From Paenibacillus profundus (GTDB lineage Bacteria; Bacillota; Bacilli; Paenibacillales; Paenibacillaceae): DNA of 64,000 nt. The notes beneath the pieces are model-generated. The model was not told where the DNA came from. It ran no database searches and worked only from the letters and a program-made list of their open reading frames with translations. This document shows, piece by piece, positions 45,701-60,700 of this stretch; position 1 is the stretch's first letter, and each line of letters opens with the position of its first letter. The stretch covers positions 157,454 to 221,453 of the forward strand of contig NZ_JAJNBZ010000007.1 in the NCBI RefSeq assembly GCF_021369635.1. The letters are read 5' to 3'. The position numbers and the translations under genes were made by a program.

Positions 45701-48700
45701 TTGGCGGCGATTCCATCAAGTCGATTCAAGTGTCTTCCCGATTGCGTCAGGCCGGCTACAAAATGGAAATCCGGGATTTGTTCAAATACCCGACCATTGC
45801 GGAGCTGAGTCTGCACATCCAGCCAGCCGGAAGAATGGCCGATCAGAGCGAAGTGGTTGGGAAAGCGGAGCTGACACCGATCCAGCGTTGGTTTTTCGCA
45901 CAACGGTTCGCCGATCCGCATCACTATAACCAATCGATCATGCTGTACCGCAAGGAAGGCTTCGACGAAGCAGCGATTCGCAAGACGCTGGAGAAGATCG
46001 CCGAGCATCACGATGCGTTGCGGATGGTATTCCGCAAGACCGAATCCGGATACGCCGCTTGGAACCGAGGAATCGGAGAAGGCGAGCTATACAGGCTGAA
46101 TGTGGCGGACTTCCGTAATGAATCGGCTTGCGGGCCGTTGATTGCAGCGCAAGCGAACGAGATTCAAGGCGGGATCGACATCGAGACAGGGCCATTGGTG
46201 CGGGCAGGATTGTTCCAATGCGCGGATGGGGATCATTTACTGCTCGTCATTCACCATACTGTCATTGATGGCGTCTCTTGGCGCATTTTACTGGAAGATA
46301 TCGCGGTTGGTTACGAGCAAGCGTTGAAGGGAGAAGAGGTTCGTCTTCCGAGCAAAACCGATGCTTATCGCACTTGGTCCGAGCGACTGGCCTCTTATGC
46401 TGACAGTCAGGCTGTAATCAATGAACGTGCCTATTGGCAGCGTATCACACAGACGGAAATGAATCCTTTGCCTAAGGATTATGAAGCGGATTGCTCCTTG
46501 CAGAAGGATAGCGAATCCGTCATCGTCCAATGGAGCCCAGAGGACACAGAGCAGCTATTGAAACACGTTCACAAGGCATATAACACGGAAATGAACGACA
46601 TTTTGTTGACAGCTCTAGGGACGGCTGTGCAGAGATGGAGCGGCCGCGACCGGGTGCTGGTGAATCTGGAAGGACATGGACGCGAGGCCATCATCACAGA
46701 CATCGACATCTCACGCACCGTAGGTTGGTTTACAAGCGAGTATCCGGTGCTGCTCGAAATGGAGCAGGCCAAGAGCTTGTCCTACCGGATTAAAAAGGTG
46801 AAGGAGGACTTGCGCCAAATCCCGAACAAGGGCATTGGGTATGGCATATGCCGTTATATGTCCGACCACCCGTATGAAGCCTCTTGGGGCGCGAATCCGG
46901 AAATCAGCTTTAACTACCTGGGGCAGTTCGATCAGGATTTGCAAAGCAACGGGATGCTCATGTCTCCCTTATCGAGCGGCTTGAATACAAGCGGCAACCA
47001 AGCGCGCCAATACGCGCTGGACATCAACGGAATGATTATGGATGGCTCGTTAGTCTTCGATCTAAGCTATGGCAGCAAGGAATATCGAAGGGAGACGATT
47101 GAGGATCTTGCCGGGATGCTGCAAGAGATCCTGCGGGAAATCATTGCGCACTGCACTGCGAAGGAGCGGCCGGAATTGACCCCGAGCGATGTCTTGCTGC
47201 AGGGACTGAGTGTGGAGGAACTGGAGCAGATCGTGGAACAGACACAGCACATCGGGGACATTGAAAATATGTACAAGTTGACACCGATGCAGAAAGGTAT
47301 GTGGTTCCACAGCGCCATGGATCGGCAGGCGGGCGCGTATTTTGAACAAACGCGGTTTACCTTGCAAGGGGATCTCGACGTGGATGCCTTCGCCAAGAGC
47401 TGGACCGCATTGGCAGCGCGGCATAATGTGTTGCGGACGAATTTCCACAACGGTTGGAAGGGCGAACCGCTGCAAATCGTATACCGCGACAAGCGGATTG
47501 GGTTCGCTTATGAAGATGTGAGCGCTCTGAAGCCGGCTAAGCAAAGAGCGCATATCGAGAACGCTGTGAATGAAGACAAGCTGCGCGGGTTTGACTTAGA
47601 GCAAGATGAGCTCATGCGGGTGTTAGTGATGCGTACGGCACAAGAGAGCTATCACGTGCTCTGGAGCTCGCATCATATCCTGATGGACGGCTGGTGCTTG
47701 CCGCTGGTTGCCAAAGAAGTGTTCGATACGTACTCTGCCTATGTAGGGCATCGGCATCTCGAAAAGACAACGGTACCTGCGTACAGTCAATATATTGAAT
47801 GGTTGGAACAGCAAGATGAAGAGGCGGCATCCGCGTATTGGTCCGAGTATTTGGCTGGATACGACCAGCATACGGCGCTGCCGCAAGGGAAAGATCAAGG
47901 ACGAAGCGAAGCATACGCTGCGGAGCACATCGATTGCGAACTGGGCAAAGACTTGAGCCTGCGGCTCAACGAGGCGGCGAAACGGAATTTGGTAACCCTG
48001 AGTACGTTGCTGCAAGCAACATGGGGCATCATGTTGCAGAAGTATAACGGAACTGGCGACGTGGTATTCGGCGGTGTCGTATCGGGGAGACCGGCGGACA
48101 TGCCGGGGATTGAAGAGATGATCGGCCTGTTCATCAACACGATTCCTGTTCGCGTTACCGCCGATGTGGGGGAGAGCTTCGCCGACATCATGTGCAGGCT
48201 GCAGGAACAGGCGCTGGCATCCGCCAAGCACGATCACTATCCGCTGTATGAGATTCAGGCGCAGAGCGTGCAGAAGCAAGAACTGATCAATCATATCGTG
48301 GTATTCGAGAACTACCCGATGGAAGAGCAAATCGAGCAATTGGAAAGCCTCGACGGCAAAGGGCTGAAATTGAAGGATGTCATGGTAACGGAACAAACGA
48401 ACTATGACTTCAACCTGGTCATCATGCCCGGGGACGAAATTGTGATTCGTCTGGATTATAACGGAATCGTGTTTGACAGAACGAGTATGGAGCAGTTGAA
48501 GGGTCATTTAGTGAACATGCTGGAGCAAATCGCGGCCAACCCGCAAATACCGGTGGGAGAACTGGAATTGGCGACAGCAGCGGAGAAAGCGCAGATTGTA
48601 GACGTGTTCAACAATACAGTTGTCGAGTACCCGCGGGAGAAGACGATACATCAATTGTTTGAAGAACGGGAAGAACGAATTCCGGACGCGGTGGCGGTGA

Positions 48701-51700
48701 TATTTGAGGACAAACGGTTGACCTATGCGGAGCTGAATGCTGCTGCCAATCGAATCGCCCGTCTCCTGCGGGATCGAGGTGTAGCACGAGGCACATTGGT
48801 TGGCATTTGCGCAGAGAGATCCCTGGAGATGGTGATTGGACTGCTGGGAATCCTCAAAGCCGGCGGGGCATACGTTCCGATCGATCCTTCCTATCCGCAA
48901 GAACGGATTAACGCCATGCTGGAAGATACAGCAATCAGCGTGATGCTCACGCAGGCGCATCTGCAGACAAGCGTGCCGAACAGCATTGATTCCGTCTTGC
49001 TCGATGCAGCAGCAGAGACGATTCTGGAAGGAAGCTGGCCGAACTTGACAGATACGGCGGCGACCGCGGACGATGTGGCCTACATCATCTATACGTCCGG
49101 ATCGACAGGAATTCCGAAAGGAGTCTGCGTCACGCATCGAGGGGTGGTCCGGCTCGTTGCCGCTGCCAATTATGTGGACATCAGCAGCAAAGACGTATTT
49201 TTGCAAGGCTCGACGATATCGTTCGATGCGGCAACGTTCGAGATCTGGGGCAGCTTGCTGAATGGAGCTGCGTTGGCTGTGTTGCCTCCGGGCAATGTAT
49301 CGTTGACCGAATGGACACGGGCCATTCAACAGCATCAAGTGACGATCCTATGGTTAACGGCAGGACTGTTCCACGTCATGGTCGACAACCAGCTCCAAGC
49401 CTTGCAGGGAGTCCAACAATTGTTGGTGGGCGGCGATGTCGTCTCCAAGACGCATGCCACAAAGGTTCTGGAGCGGTATAACGGAATTCGGCTAATCAAT
49501 GGATATGGTCCGACGGAAAATACGACCTTCACTTGCTGCCACGAGATTTCCGCAGCCGATATGGAGCGGCCGTCCATTCCAATCGGGCGTCCAATCGGCA
49601 ATACGCAAGCATATGTGCTGGATGGAGCGGGCAAGCTGCTTCCGGCAGGCGTGATTGGCGAGCTGTATACAGGCGGAGACGGACTGGCCCAAGGTTACTT
49701 GAACCGTCCGGATCTGACGGCAGAGAAGTTCGTAGACAGCCCTATCGTGCCGGCAACACGGCTATACCGCACAGGCGACTTGGCGAGATGGCTGCCGGAT
49801 GGAACAATCGAATACGTGGGACGAATCGATGATCAAGTGAAAATCCGCGGTTACCGGATTGAGCTTGGCGAGGTGGAAGCGCATCTGCTGAAAGTGGAGC
49901 CGGTTCAGAGTGCTGCCGTGATCGCACGGAAGGACGAAAGCGGCCAGAATATGTTGTGCGCGTATTATGCAGCGGATAAAGAGCTTACGGCAAGCGAGTT
50001 GAGATCGGCTTTGTCGCAAGAACTGCCGGGATACATGATCCCGACACACTTTGTGCAGGTGGAGCGGATGCCGCTGACGCCGAACGGAAAGGTCGATCGC
50101 AAAGCGCTGCCGGAGCCGGAAGGCCGCATCATGACCGGAATAGAGCATGTCGCGCCGCGGACACCGCTGGAATCCAAGCTGGCGCATATCTGGCAAGAAG
50201 TGCTCGGACTTGAGAAGGTCAGCGTGAAGGACAGTTTCTTCGAGCTTGGCGGACACTCTTTACGTGCAACGACGCTGGTAAGCAAGCTTCAACAGGAGCT
50301 GCATGTGAGCATGCCGCTGCGCGAGGTGTTCCGCTTCCCGACTATTGAAGAGCAGGCGCAAGTGATTGGCGGGATGGAGCAAGAGGAATACAGAGCGATC
50401 CCTCAGGTCGGCGAAAGAGAATGCTATCCAGTGTCTTCGGCCCAGAAGCGGCTATATATTTTGCATCAATTGGAGGGCGCCGAACAGACCTATAACATGC
50501 CGGGCGTGATGACGCTCGCAGGACCGCTTGATCGGGAGCGGCTCGAAACAGCGTTCCATAAGCTGATTTCGCGTCATGAGACGCTGCGCACCGGCTTCGA
50601 GATGGTGGATGGCGTACCTGTGCAGCGGGTATACGGAGAAGTGGATTTTGCGGTGGAGTATGCGCAGGCAAGTGAAGAAGCAGCCGATGAAGCCGTTCAT
50701 GCTTTCATCCGCGCGTTTGATTTGCAGAAGCCTCCGCTCTTGCGAATCGGTCTGATCGAGCTTGCGAAGGAGCGCCATCTCCTGATGTTCGACATGCACC
50801 ACATCATATCCGACGGGGCCTCGATCGGGATTCTGATCGAAGAGTTCGTCCGGTTGTACCGTGGAGAAGAGATCTCGCCTTTACGTATTCAATATAAGGA
50901 TTATGCCGCCTGGCTGCAGTCTGAAGCGCAGCAGGATTGGTCGAAACAGCAGGAAGCCTATTGGCTGGATGCGCTGCGCGGGGAACTGCCGGTCTTGGAA
51001 TTGCCGACGGACTATGCGCGGCCTCTGTTCCGGAGCTATGAAGGCAATACGTTCGAGTTCACGATACAGCGGCACGAGGCGGAGCGCTTGCGGCAGCTAG
51101 CTGCTGAGTCCGGAGCTACATTATATATGGTGCTGTTGGCACTTTATACGACCATGCTGTATAAATACACGGGGCAAGAAGACATCATCGTGGGGATGCC
51201 GATCGCAGGCAGAACGCATGGAGATCTGCAGCCGCTCATCGGAATGTTTGTCAACACACTGCCCATTCGCAGCTATCCTGCCGGGGAGAAGACATTCTTG
51301 TCCTTTTTGGAGGAAGTCAAAGACACAACGATGCGGGCCTATGAGCATCAGGATTATCCATTTGAAGAACTGGTGGAAAATGTGCGGGTGCCGCGGGACG
51401 CAAGCCGCAATCCGTTGTTCGATACGGTCTTCGTCCTGCAGAATACGGAGCAGGGAACGTTCGATATCGATGGGCTGCAGCTGTTGCCGCATCCGGCAGA
51501 ACATCTTGTCGCGAAGTTCGACCTGACCTTCCACATCGAAGAAGAAGAGGAAGGGCTGGCATGCAGCATCGAATACGCCACCGCCTTGTTCCAGCGGGAA
51601 ACGGTCGCACGGATGGCACAGCACTTCCGCCAGTTGGTTGAAGCCGTCACTGGCGAGCCGATGGACCGGTTAGATCGGTTGGAGATGTTGACGGCAGAAG

Positions 51701-54700
51701 AGAAGGTTCAGCTTGTGGATCGGTTCAATGATACGGGAGCGGACTATCCACGGGAGAAGACGATTCACCTGCTGTTCGAAGAACAAGCGGAACGTACCCC
51801 GGATGCAGTGGCCGTAATTTTCGAGAATGCTCAGTTAACTTATCGGGAGCTGAACGAACGTGCCAATCGCTTGGCGCATACGCTCCGGGCAAAAGACGTG
51901 CAGACGGATAGCTTGGTGGGCATTATGGCCGAGCGTTCACCAGAAATGATAGTCGGTATTCTGGCGATTTTAAAAGCCGGCGGAGCTTATGTGCCAATTG
52001 ATCCGGAATATCCGGAAGAGCGGATTCGCTACATGCTGGACGATTCTGGAGCGCAGGTGCTGCTGCTTCCGCATGATCTGCGGGACAAAGTTGGCTTTGA
52101 TGGGACAGTCGTGATGCTTGATGACGAGCAATCCTATGTTGAAGACAGCTCTAATCCAGCAACGGCCAGCAAGCCGTCCGATTTGGCTTATGTCATCTAC
52201 ACCTCTGGTACAACGGGCAAGCCGAAAGGGACATTGATTGAACATAAAAATGTCGTGCGCTTATTGTTCAACAGCAAAAATCTGTTCGACTTCAATTCGG
52301 CGGATACGTGGACATTGTTCCACTCCTTCTGCTTTGATTTCTCGGTCTGGGAGATGTATGGGGCGCTGTTATACGGAGGCAGATTGGTGGTCGTGCCGCA
52401 ATTGACCGCCAAAAATCCGGCACAGTTCCTGGAACTGCTTCACGAGCAGCAAGTGACCATATTGAACCAGACACCGACTTATTTTTATCAGCTGCTGCGG
52501 GAAGCGCTGGCAGAGCCCGGACAAGAACTGAAAGTAAGAAAAGTCATTTTCGGAGGAGAAGCATTAAATCCGCAGCTGCTGAAAGATTGGAAAACGAAAT
52601 ATCCGCATACCCAGTTAATCAATATGTATGGAATAACGGAAACGACGGTCCATGTCACTTATAAAGAAATTACTCAAGTGGAAATCGAGCAAGCGAAAAG
52701 CAATATCGGGCGCCCGATCCCGACCTTGAAGGTATATGTGCTGGATGCGAATCGCCAATGCGTGCCTGTGGGTGTAGCTGGAGAGATGTATGTAGCGGGC
52801 GATGGCTTGGCGCGCGGTTATCTGCACCGTCCAGAACTGACGGCTGACAAGTTCGTGGATAGTCCTTTCGAGTCAGGCGGACGTATGTACAGAACGGGCG
52901 ATTTGGCCCGCTGGCTGCCGGATGGCAATATCGAATATTTGGGACGGATCGATCATCAGGTGAAGATTCGCGGCTACCGGATCGAGCTCGGCGAAGTGGA
53001 AGCGCAATTGACGAAGGTGGATCTTGTTCGGGAGGCCATCGTCATCGCACGGGAAGACGGACACGGGGAGAAGCAGTTATGCGCGTACTTCGTGGCCGCC
53101 CGTGAGCTTACGGTGGGCGAATTGAGGCAAGAACTGTCGCATGCGTTACCAGCCTATATGATTCCCGCATATTTCGTGCAATTGGAGCGGATGCCGCTGA
53201 CGCCTAATGGGAAAATCGACCGCAAAGCGCTGCCGGCTCCGGGAGACAGCGTAAATACCGGCACGGAATATATAGCGCCGCGGACCCCATTGGAGTCCGA
53301 CTTGACGCGTATCTGGCAAGATGTGCTTGGACTGGAAAGCATCGGCGTCAAAGACAATTTCTTTGAGCTTGGCGGCCATTCCTTGCGTGCGACCACGTTG
53401 GTGAACAAGGTGCACCAAGAGATGAATGTTAATCTGCCGTTGCGGGACGTCTTCCGCTTCTCGACGATAGAGGAGATGGCTTGCGCGATTGCAGAGATGG
53501 AACAACGCACATATATGTCCATACCAGCGATTGAAATAAGAGACTATTACCCGGTATCCTCTGCGCAGAAGAGGCTGTATATTCTCCACCAGATTGAGGG
53601 GGCCGAGCAAGGCTACAATATGCCGGGCGTACTGCTCCTTGAAGGAATGCTCGATCAGGAGAAATTCGAAGAAGCGTTCCGCGGGCTCGTAGCGCGTCAT
53701 GAAACATTGCGCACTGGCTTTGAAATGGTTAATGGAGAACCGGTGCAGCGAGTATATGAGAAAGTGGATTTTGCAGTGGAATACCGGCAGGCGGATGAGG
53801 AAGAAGTAGAGGCGTTCCTGCGGGAATTCGTACGCACGTTCGACTTGGAGAAGCCGCCGTTGCTGCGAATAGGCTTACTCGAATTGGCGAAGGAGCGTCA
53901 TGTGCTCTTGTATGATATGCACCACATCATTTCCGACGGCGTTTCGATGGGGATCGTAGTGGAAGAGTTCGTCCGTTTGTACGCCGGAGCAGCGTTGGAG
54001 CCGCTGCGTATCCAGTACAAGGATTACGCCGCATGGCAGCTGTCCGAAGCGCAGCAGGATTGGATGAAGCGGCAGGAAGGATACTGGCGGGACGTGTTCC
54101 GCGGAGAACTTCCGGTATTGGAAATGCCGACGGATTATGTGCGTCCTGCCGTGCAACAGTATGCTGGCAGCACGCTTTCATTCGACATCGATCCACAAAT
54201 GAGCGAAGGATTGCGCCGGATTGCGGCCGACACCGGGACAACGCTGTACATGGTGCTGCTCGCAGCCTATACCATACTGCTTCATAAGTATACGGGCCAA
54301 GAGGATGTCATCGTGGGCACGCCAATTGCGGGAAGAACCCATGGGGATCTGCAGCCGCTCATCGGGATGTTCGTCAACACGCTTGCTATTCGCAATTATC
54401 CGGCAGGGGAGAAAACATTCCGCTCCTATCTGGCGGAAGTCAAGGAAACGACCTTGGGGGCCTATGAACACCAGAACTATCCGTTTGAAGAATTGGTGGA
54501 CAAGTTGCAGGTCGCGAGAGATTTAAGCCGTAATCCGCTGTTCGACACTATGTTCGCTTTGAATAATACGGAGCCCGAGACTTTCCCTCTCGAAGGACTG
54601 CGGCTGACGCCGTATCCTAGCGAATACACGATGTCCAAATTTGATTTGAGCTTGGATGTATCGGAAAAAAATGACAGGCTGGAATGCAGTCTGGAATATG

Positions 54701-57700
54701 CGACTGCCTTGTATAAACCAGACACGGCAGAACGTATGGCGCAGCACTTCCAACAATTAATCGATTCCATTGTGGACCAGCCGGAGGCGAAGCTGGCTTC
54801 GCTCGGCATGCTCACGGAAGTGGAGAAGGATCAGATTCAACATGTGTTTAACGGAGCGGAGGCAGGGCAATCGCAGGAGAAAACGGTGCCTGAATTGTTC
54901 GAGGAGCAGGTGGAGCGCACGCCGGATCGGATTGCGGTCGTGCACGAGGACAAGCAGCTGACGTACCGGGAGCTGAACGAACGGGCGAATCGGCTGGCGC
55001 GCACGCTGCGGGCAGAGGGCGTGGAGCCTGAACAGCTGGTCGGCATCATGGCCGATCGCTCGCTGGAGATGATCGTGGGCATTATGGCCATCTTGAAATC
55101 CGGCGGAGCCTATGTGCCAATCGACCCGAAATATCCGGAGGATCGCATTCGCTACATGCTGGACGATTCGCACGCGCAGGTACTGCTGGCCCAGCGTCAT
55201 CTGCAAGCAAGCGCAGCGTTTGCCGGGACATGGGTGATTCTGGACGAAGAAGCGTTCTATCATGAAGACGGCACCAACTTGAAGCCGCTCAATGAGCCGG
55301 CGCATTTATCGTATGTCATCTACACATCAGGAACGACGGGCAATCCGAAAGGCGTCATGATCGAGCACAGACAACTAGTGGCCATAGCTGACGCCTGGAA
55401 ACGCGAATATCGCCTGGAGGAGGAAGGTATCCGCTGGCTGCAGTGGGCCAGCTTCTCGTTTGACGTGTTCTCGGGGGATATGGTCCGCACGCTCCTGTAT
55501 GGTGGAGAGCTTATTCTGTGTCCGGAGGAGGCGCGGGCGAACCCGGCGGCTATCACGGAGTTGATTCGCAAGTATCAGATACAGATGTTCGAATCGACAC
55601 CGGCCCTCGTCATCCCGTTCATGGATTATGTGTACGACAACGACTTGGACATCAGCAGCCTGAAGATGTTAATTGTGGGTTCGGACCACTGCCCGGCGGC
55701 AGAATTCCATAAGCTGACCGAGCGCTGCGGTTCACACATGCGAATACTGAATAGCTATGGCGTGACCGAAGCTTGCGTCGATGCTTGCTACTATGAACGG
55801 ACAACGCCGGATGCGCTGCGGACGTTGCCGATTGGCAAGCCCCTTCCGGCTGTAACGATGTATATTTTGGATGATAACTGCTCGCTGCAGCCTATCGGTC
55901 TCACGGGTGAATTATATATCGGCGGAGCCGGCGTCGGCCGCGGCTATCTGAATCGACCGGACTTGACCGCCGAGAAATTCGTGGACGATCCGTTCAAGCC
56001 GGGAGCGCGGATGTACCGGACGGGCGACTTGGCCCGCTGGCTGCCGGACGGCAATATCGAATATGCGGGCCGGATCGACCATCAAGTGAAGATTCGAGGG
56101 TATCGTATCGAGATTGGCGAAGTGGAGTCCCAGCTGCTGGCAGCGGCAGGCGTCCGCGAAGCGGCCGTCGTCGCGCGGGAGGATGGAAGCGGACAGAAGG
56201 TGCTGTGCGCGTACTTCGTTGCAGACAGCTCTCTAACGGTAGGCGAACTGAGAGCATCAATGGCCCAACAATTGCCAGGCTATATGATTCCTGCGCATTT
56301 TGTGCAATTGGAGCGCATGCCGTTGACTCCGAACGGCAAAGTTGATCGCAAGGGACTGCCGGCTCCAGAAGGAAATGCGTATACCGGAGCAGAGTATGTC
56401 GCGCCGCGGACCGAGGCAGAGAAGACGCTGGCAGCCGTGTGGCAGGTTGTATTGGGTGCAGAGCAGGTTGGATTGATGGATCACTTCTTCGAACTGGGCG
56501 GCGATTCCATCAAATCGATTCAAGTGTCTTCCCGGCTGCATCAGGCCGGTTACAAGCTGGAGATACGCGACATGTTTAAATATCCGACTATCGCGGAGCT
56601 CAGTCCGCATCTTCAGCCGATTGGCAGGAAAGCCGACCAGGGCGCAGTGACAGGCGAGGCGGCGCTGACGCCGATTCAACACTGGTTCTTCGGGCAGCGG
56701 TTCGCCGACCCGCATCACTATAACCAATCGATCATGCTATACCGGAAGGAAGGCTTCGACGAAGCGGCGATTCGCAAGACGCTGGAGAAGATCGCCGAAC
56801 ATCACGATGCGCTGCGGATGGTATTCCGCAAGACGGAGCACGGGTATGCGGCATGGAACAGAGGGATCGGAGAAGGCGAGCTCTACAGCCTCAACGTGGC
56901 GGACTTCACGAATGATCCGGCGTGCTACCGGGCGATCGAAGCCAAGGCGAACGAGATACAGAGCGGTATTAATTTGCAAGCCGGGCCACTGCTCAGAGCG
57001 GGGTTATTCACTTGCGCACACGGGCATCATTTGTTAATCGTCATTCACCATGCTGTTACCGACGGAGTCTCATGGCGGATCTTGCTGGAGGATATCGCGG
57101 CAGGTTACGAGCAGGCGCTGAAGGGAGAAGCGATCCGCCTGCCGGAGAAGACGGACTCCTATCTGACCTGGTCCGAGCAGTTGAGAGGATACGCGCAGAG
57201 TCCGGCCATGGAGCATGAACGAGCGTATTGGCAGCGTATCGCACATACGAACACGAAGCCTTTGCCAAAAGATCGGACAGTGAATGTTTCTTTGCAACGG
57301 GATAGTGAATCTGTCAGCGTCCAATGGAGCCGGGAGGATACAGAGCAGCTGTTGAAGCACGTCCACCGGGCATACAACACCGACATGAACGACATTCTGT
57401 TGACGGCGCTGGGAATGGCCATACAGCAATGGAGCGGCCGCGATCGCATGCTGGTGAATCTGGAAGGACACGGCCGCGAGTCCATCATGGCGGACGTCGA
57501 TATCTCGCGCACGGTGGGCTGGTTTACGAGCGAGTATCCAGTGCTGCTTGAGTTGGAGCCGGACAAGAGCTTGTCCCATTGCATCAAAAAGGTGAAGGAG
57601 GACTTGCGCCAAATTCCGCACAAGGGGATCGGGTATGGCATCTGCCGATATCTGTCTGGAACGATGGAAGACGCGGCGTGGGGCACAGCACCCGAAATCA

Positions 57701-60700
57701 GCTTCAACTACTTGGGGCAGTTCGATGAAGATCTGAACAGCAACGGGATGGAGATGTCTCCGTATTCGAGCGGCACGGATGCAAGTGGCAAGCAAGTGCG
57801 CCAATACGCATTGGACATCAACGGAGGCATTGCGGACGGAGCGTTGTCCTTTGACCTGAGCTACAGCCGGAAGGAATATCGCAGGGAGACAATGGAGGAT
57901 CTGGCCGGGCGGCTGCGCGAGAGCTTGCAGGAGATTATCGCACACTGTGCAGCGAAAGAGCGCGCGGAACTGACGCCGAGCGACGTGCTGTTGCAGGGAC
58001 TGAGTGTGGAGGAACTGGAGCGGATTGCGGAGCAAACGCGGCACGTCGGCGAGATTGAAAATATATATGTATTGACGCCGATGCAAAAGGGTATGTGGTT
58101 CCACAACGCTATCGATCAACAGGCGGGCGCTTATTTCGAGCAAACCCGATTCACCTTACAGGGAGTACTCGATGCGGATGTATTCGCCAAGAGTCTGAAC
58201 GCATTGGCCAAGCGCCATACGGTACTGCGGACGAATTTCTATAGCGGCTGGAACGGCGAACCACTGCAAATTGTGTACCGGGACAAGCGGATTGCATTCG
58301 TTTATGAAGATCTAAGCCATCTGCCAGCAGCCGAGCAGACTGCACATATCGAGCACGCCGCAAGGGAAGACAAGCTGAAGGGATTTGATTTGGAGCGGGA
58401 TGCGTTGGTGCGGGTAGCGCTGATGCGCACGGGAGCAGCAAGCTGCCGCGTGCTCTGGAGCTCCCACCACATTCTGATGGATGGCTGGTGCTTGCCGCAG
58501 CTTACGCAAGAGCTGTTCGACACATATAGCGCCTACATGAGGCAGCATCATGATGAACAGACACTGCCAGCGTACAGTCAGTCATCATACAGCCAGTATA
58601 TCGAGTGGTTGGAGCAACAGGACGAGGAAGCCGCAGCTGGGTATTGGAGCGAATACTTGGCAGGGTACGACCAACAGACGGCGCTGCCGCAAGGGAAGAC
58701 GCAAGAGCGAGACGAAACATACGTACTGGAGCATGTCGTGTGCGAACTTGGCAAGACCTTGACAGGGCGGATGAGCCAGGCGGCCAAGCAGCATTCAGTG
58801 ACGCTGAATACCCTGCTGCAGGCGGCATGGGGCATCATCCTGCAGAAGTACAACGGCACAGACGATGTGGTGTTCGGCGGGGTCGTCTCGGGCAGACCGG
58901 CGGCAATTCCGGGCATTGAAACGATGATCGGGCTGTTCATCAACACGATTCCGGTGCGCGTCGCTTGCGCAGCGGAGACGAGCTTTGCCGAGGTGATGGG
59001 ACGGCTGCAGGAGCAGGCATTGGAGTCTGGTCGATACGATTATTACCCGTTATATGAGATACAGGCACAGTGTGCGCAAAAGCAGGAGTTAATATCCCAT
59101 ATTATGGTGTTCGAGAACTATCCGGTGGACGAGCAGATGGAGCAAACCGGAAGCAAGGACAGCGGAAGGCTGAGCATCACGGACGTCGAAGTGGCAGAAC
59201 AAACGAACTATGATTTCAATCTGATGGTCATGCCGGGCGAAGAACTCGTTATTCGTTTCGACTACAACGGAAGCGTGTTCGACAGGACGAGCATGGAGCG
59301 GTTGAAGGGGCATCTGGTGCATGTGCTTGAGCAAATTACGGCCAACCCGCAAATATCAGTGGGAGAACTGGAGCTGACGACAGCAGCGGAGAAAGTGGAA
59401 ATTGTAGATGTGTTCAACGATACGTCGGCGGATTATCCGCGGGAGAAGACGATCCATCAGATGTTCGAAGAACAGGTTGAACAAGCTCCAGATGCGGTGG
59501 CGGTCATGTTCGAGCAGGAACGGCTGACGTACCGGGAACTGAACGAGCGTGTGAACTCCTTGGCCCGGACGCTGCGAGCGCAAGGCGTCCAACCGGATCA
59601 GCGTGTCGGCATTATGGTCGAGCGCTCGTTGGAGATGATGGTCGGCATCATGGCGATTTTGAAGGCTGGCGGAGCATATGTGCCGATTGCTCCGGATTAT
59701 CCAGAGGAGCGCATTCACTACATGCTGGAAGATTCGGGAGCGAAGGTGCTCTTGCTGCAGGGCCGATCAAGAGAAAGCGTGTCCTTTGCAGGCCGCATCG
59801 TCAATCTGGACGATGAGAGCTCCTACGCCGAAGATGGATCGAATCTGGAATGGGTCAATCAGGCAAGCGATGCTGCTTATGTCATCTATACGTCGGGGAC
59901 GACGGGCAAACCGAAGGGGGTTCTGGTGGAGCACGGTTCTGTCATCAACCGCTTGCTGTGGATGCAGAAGCAATATCCAATCAACGCCAACGATACGATT
60001 ATGCAGAAGACGGCGATCACATTTGACGTCTCCGTCTGGGAGTTGTTCTGGTGGGCCTTCGTCGGTTCCAAAGTGTGCCTGCTGCCGGTCGGCGGGGAGA
60101 AGAACCCGGCCGTCATTCTGGATACGATCGCGCAGCAGCATATCAGCACGATGCATTTTGTGCCGTCCATGCTGCATGCCTTCCTCGAATATGTCGAGGA
60201 GCAGCCGATTGCGGAACGGGAGCGCAGCTTAGCGGCACTCTCGCGGGTGTTCGCAAGCGGCGAGGCGCTGACCCTCTCGCAAGTCGAGAGATTCGAGCGT
60301 TGCATTGCGCCGGCGAGTGGAGCGCGCCTGATCAATCTGTACGGGCCGACGGAAGCGACCGTAGACGTGACGTACTATGATTGCGAGGCTGGGCAGCCAT
60401 ATACGAGCGTGCCGATTGGAAAGCCGATTGACAATACGCAAATTTATATCGTCAATCGTCAAGATCAACTGCAGCCGATTGGCGTAGCTGGAGAATTATG
60501 CATCGCGGGTGTGGGCTTGGCGCGAGGTTACTTGAAGCGTCCGGAGCTGACGGCCGAGAAATTCGTGACGATTCCGTTCATGCCGGGCGCGCGGATGTAC
60601 CGGACGGGCGACTTAGCCCGCTGGCTGCCGGATGGCAGCATTGAATATTTGGGCCGGATCGACCATCAGGTGAAGATCCGGGGGTATCGTATCGAGCTTG

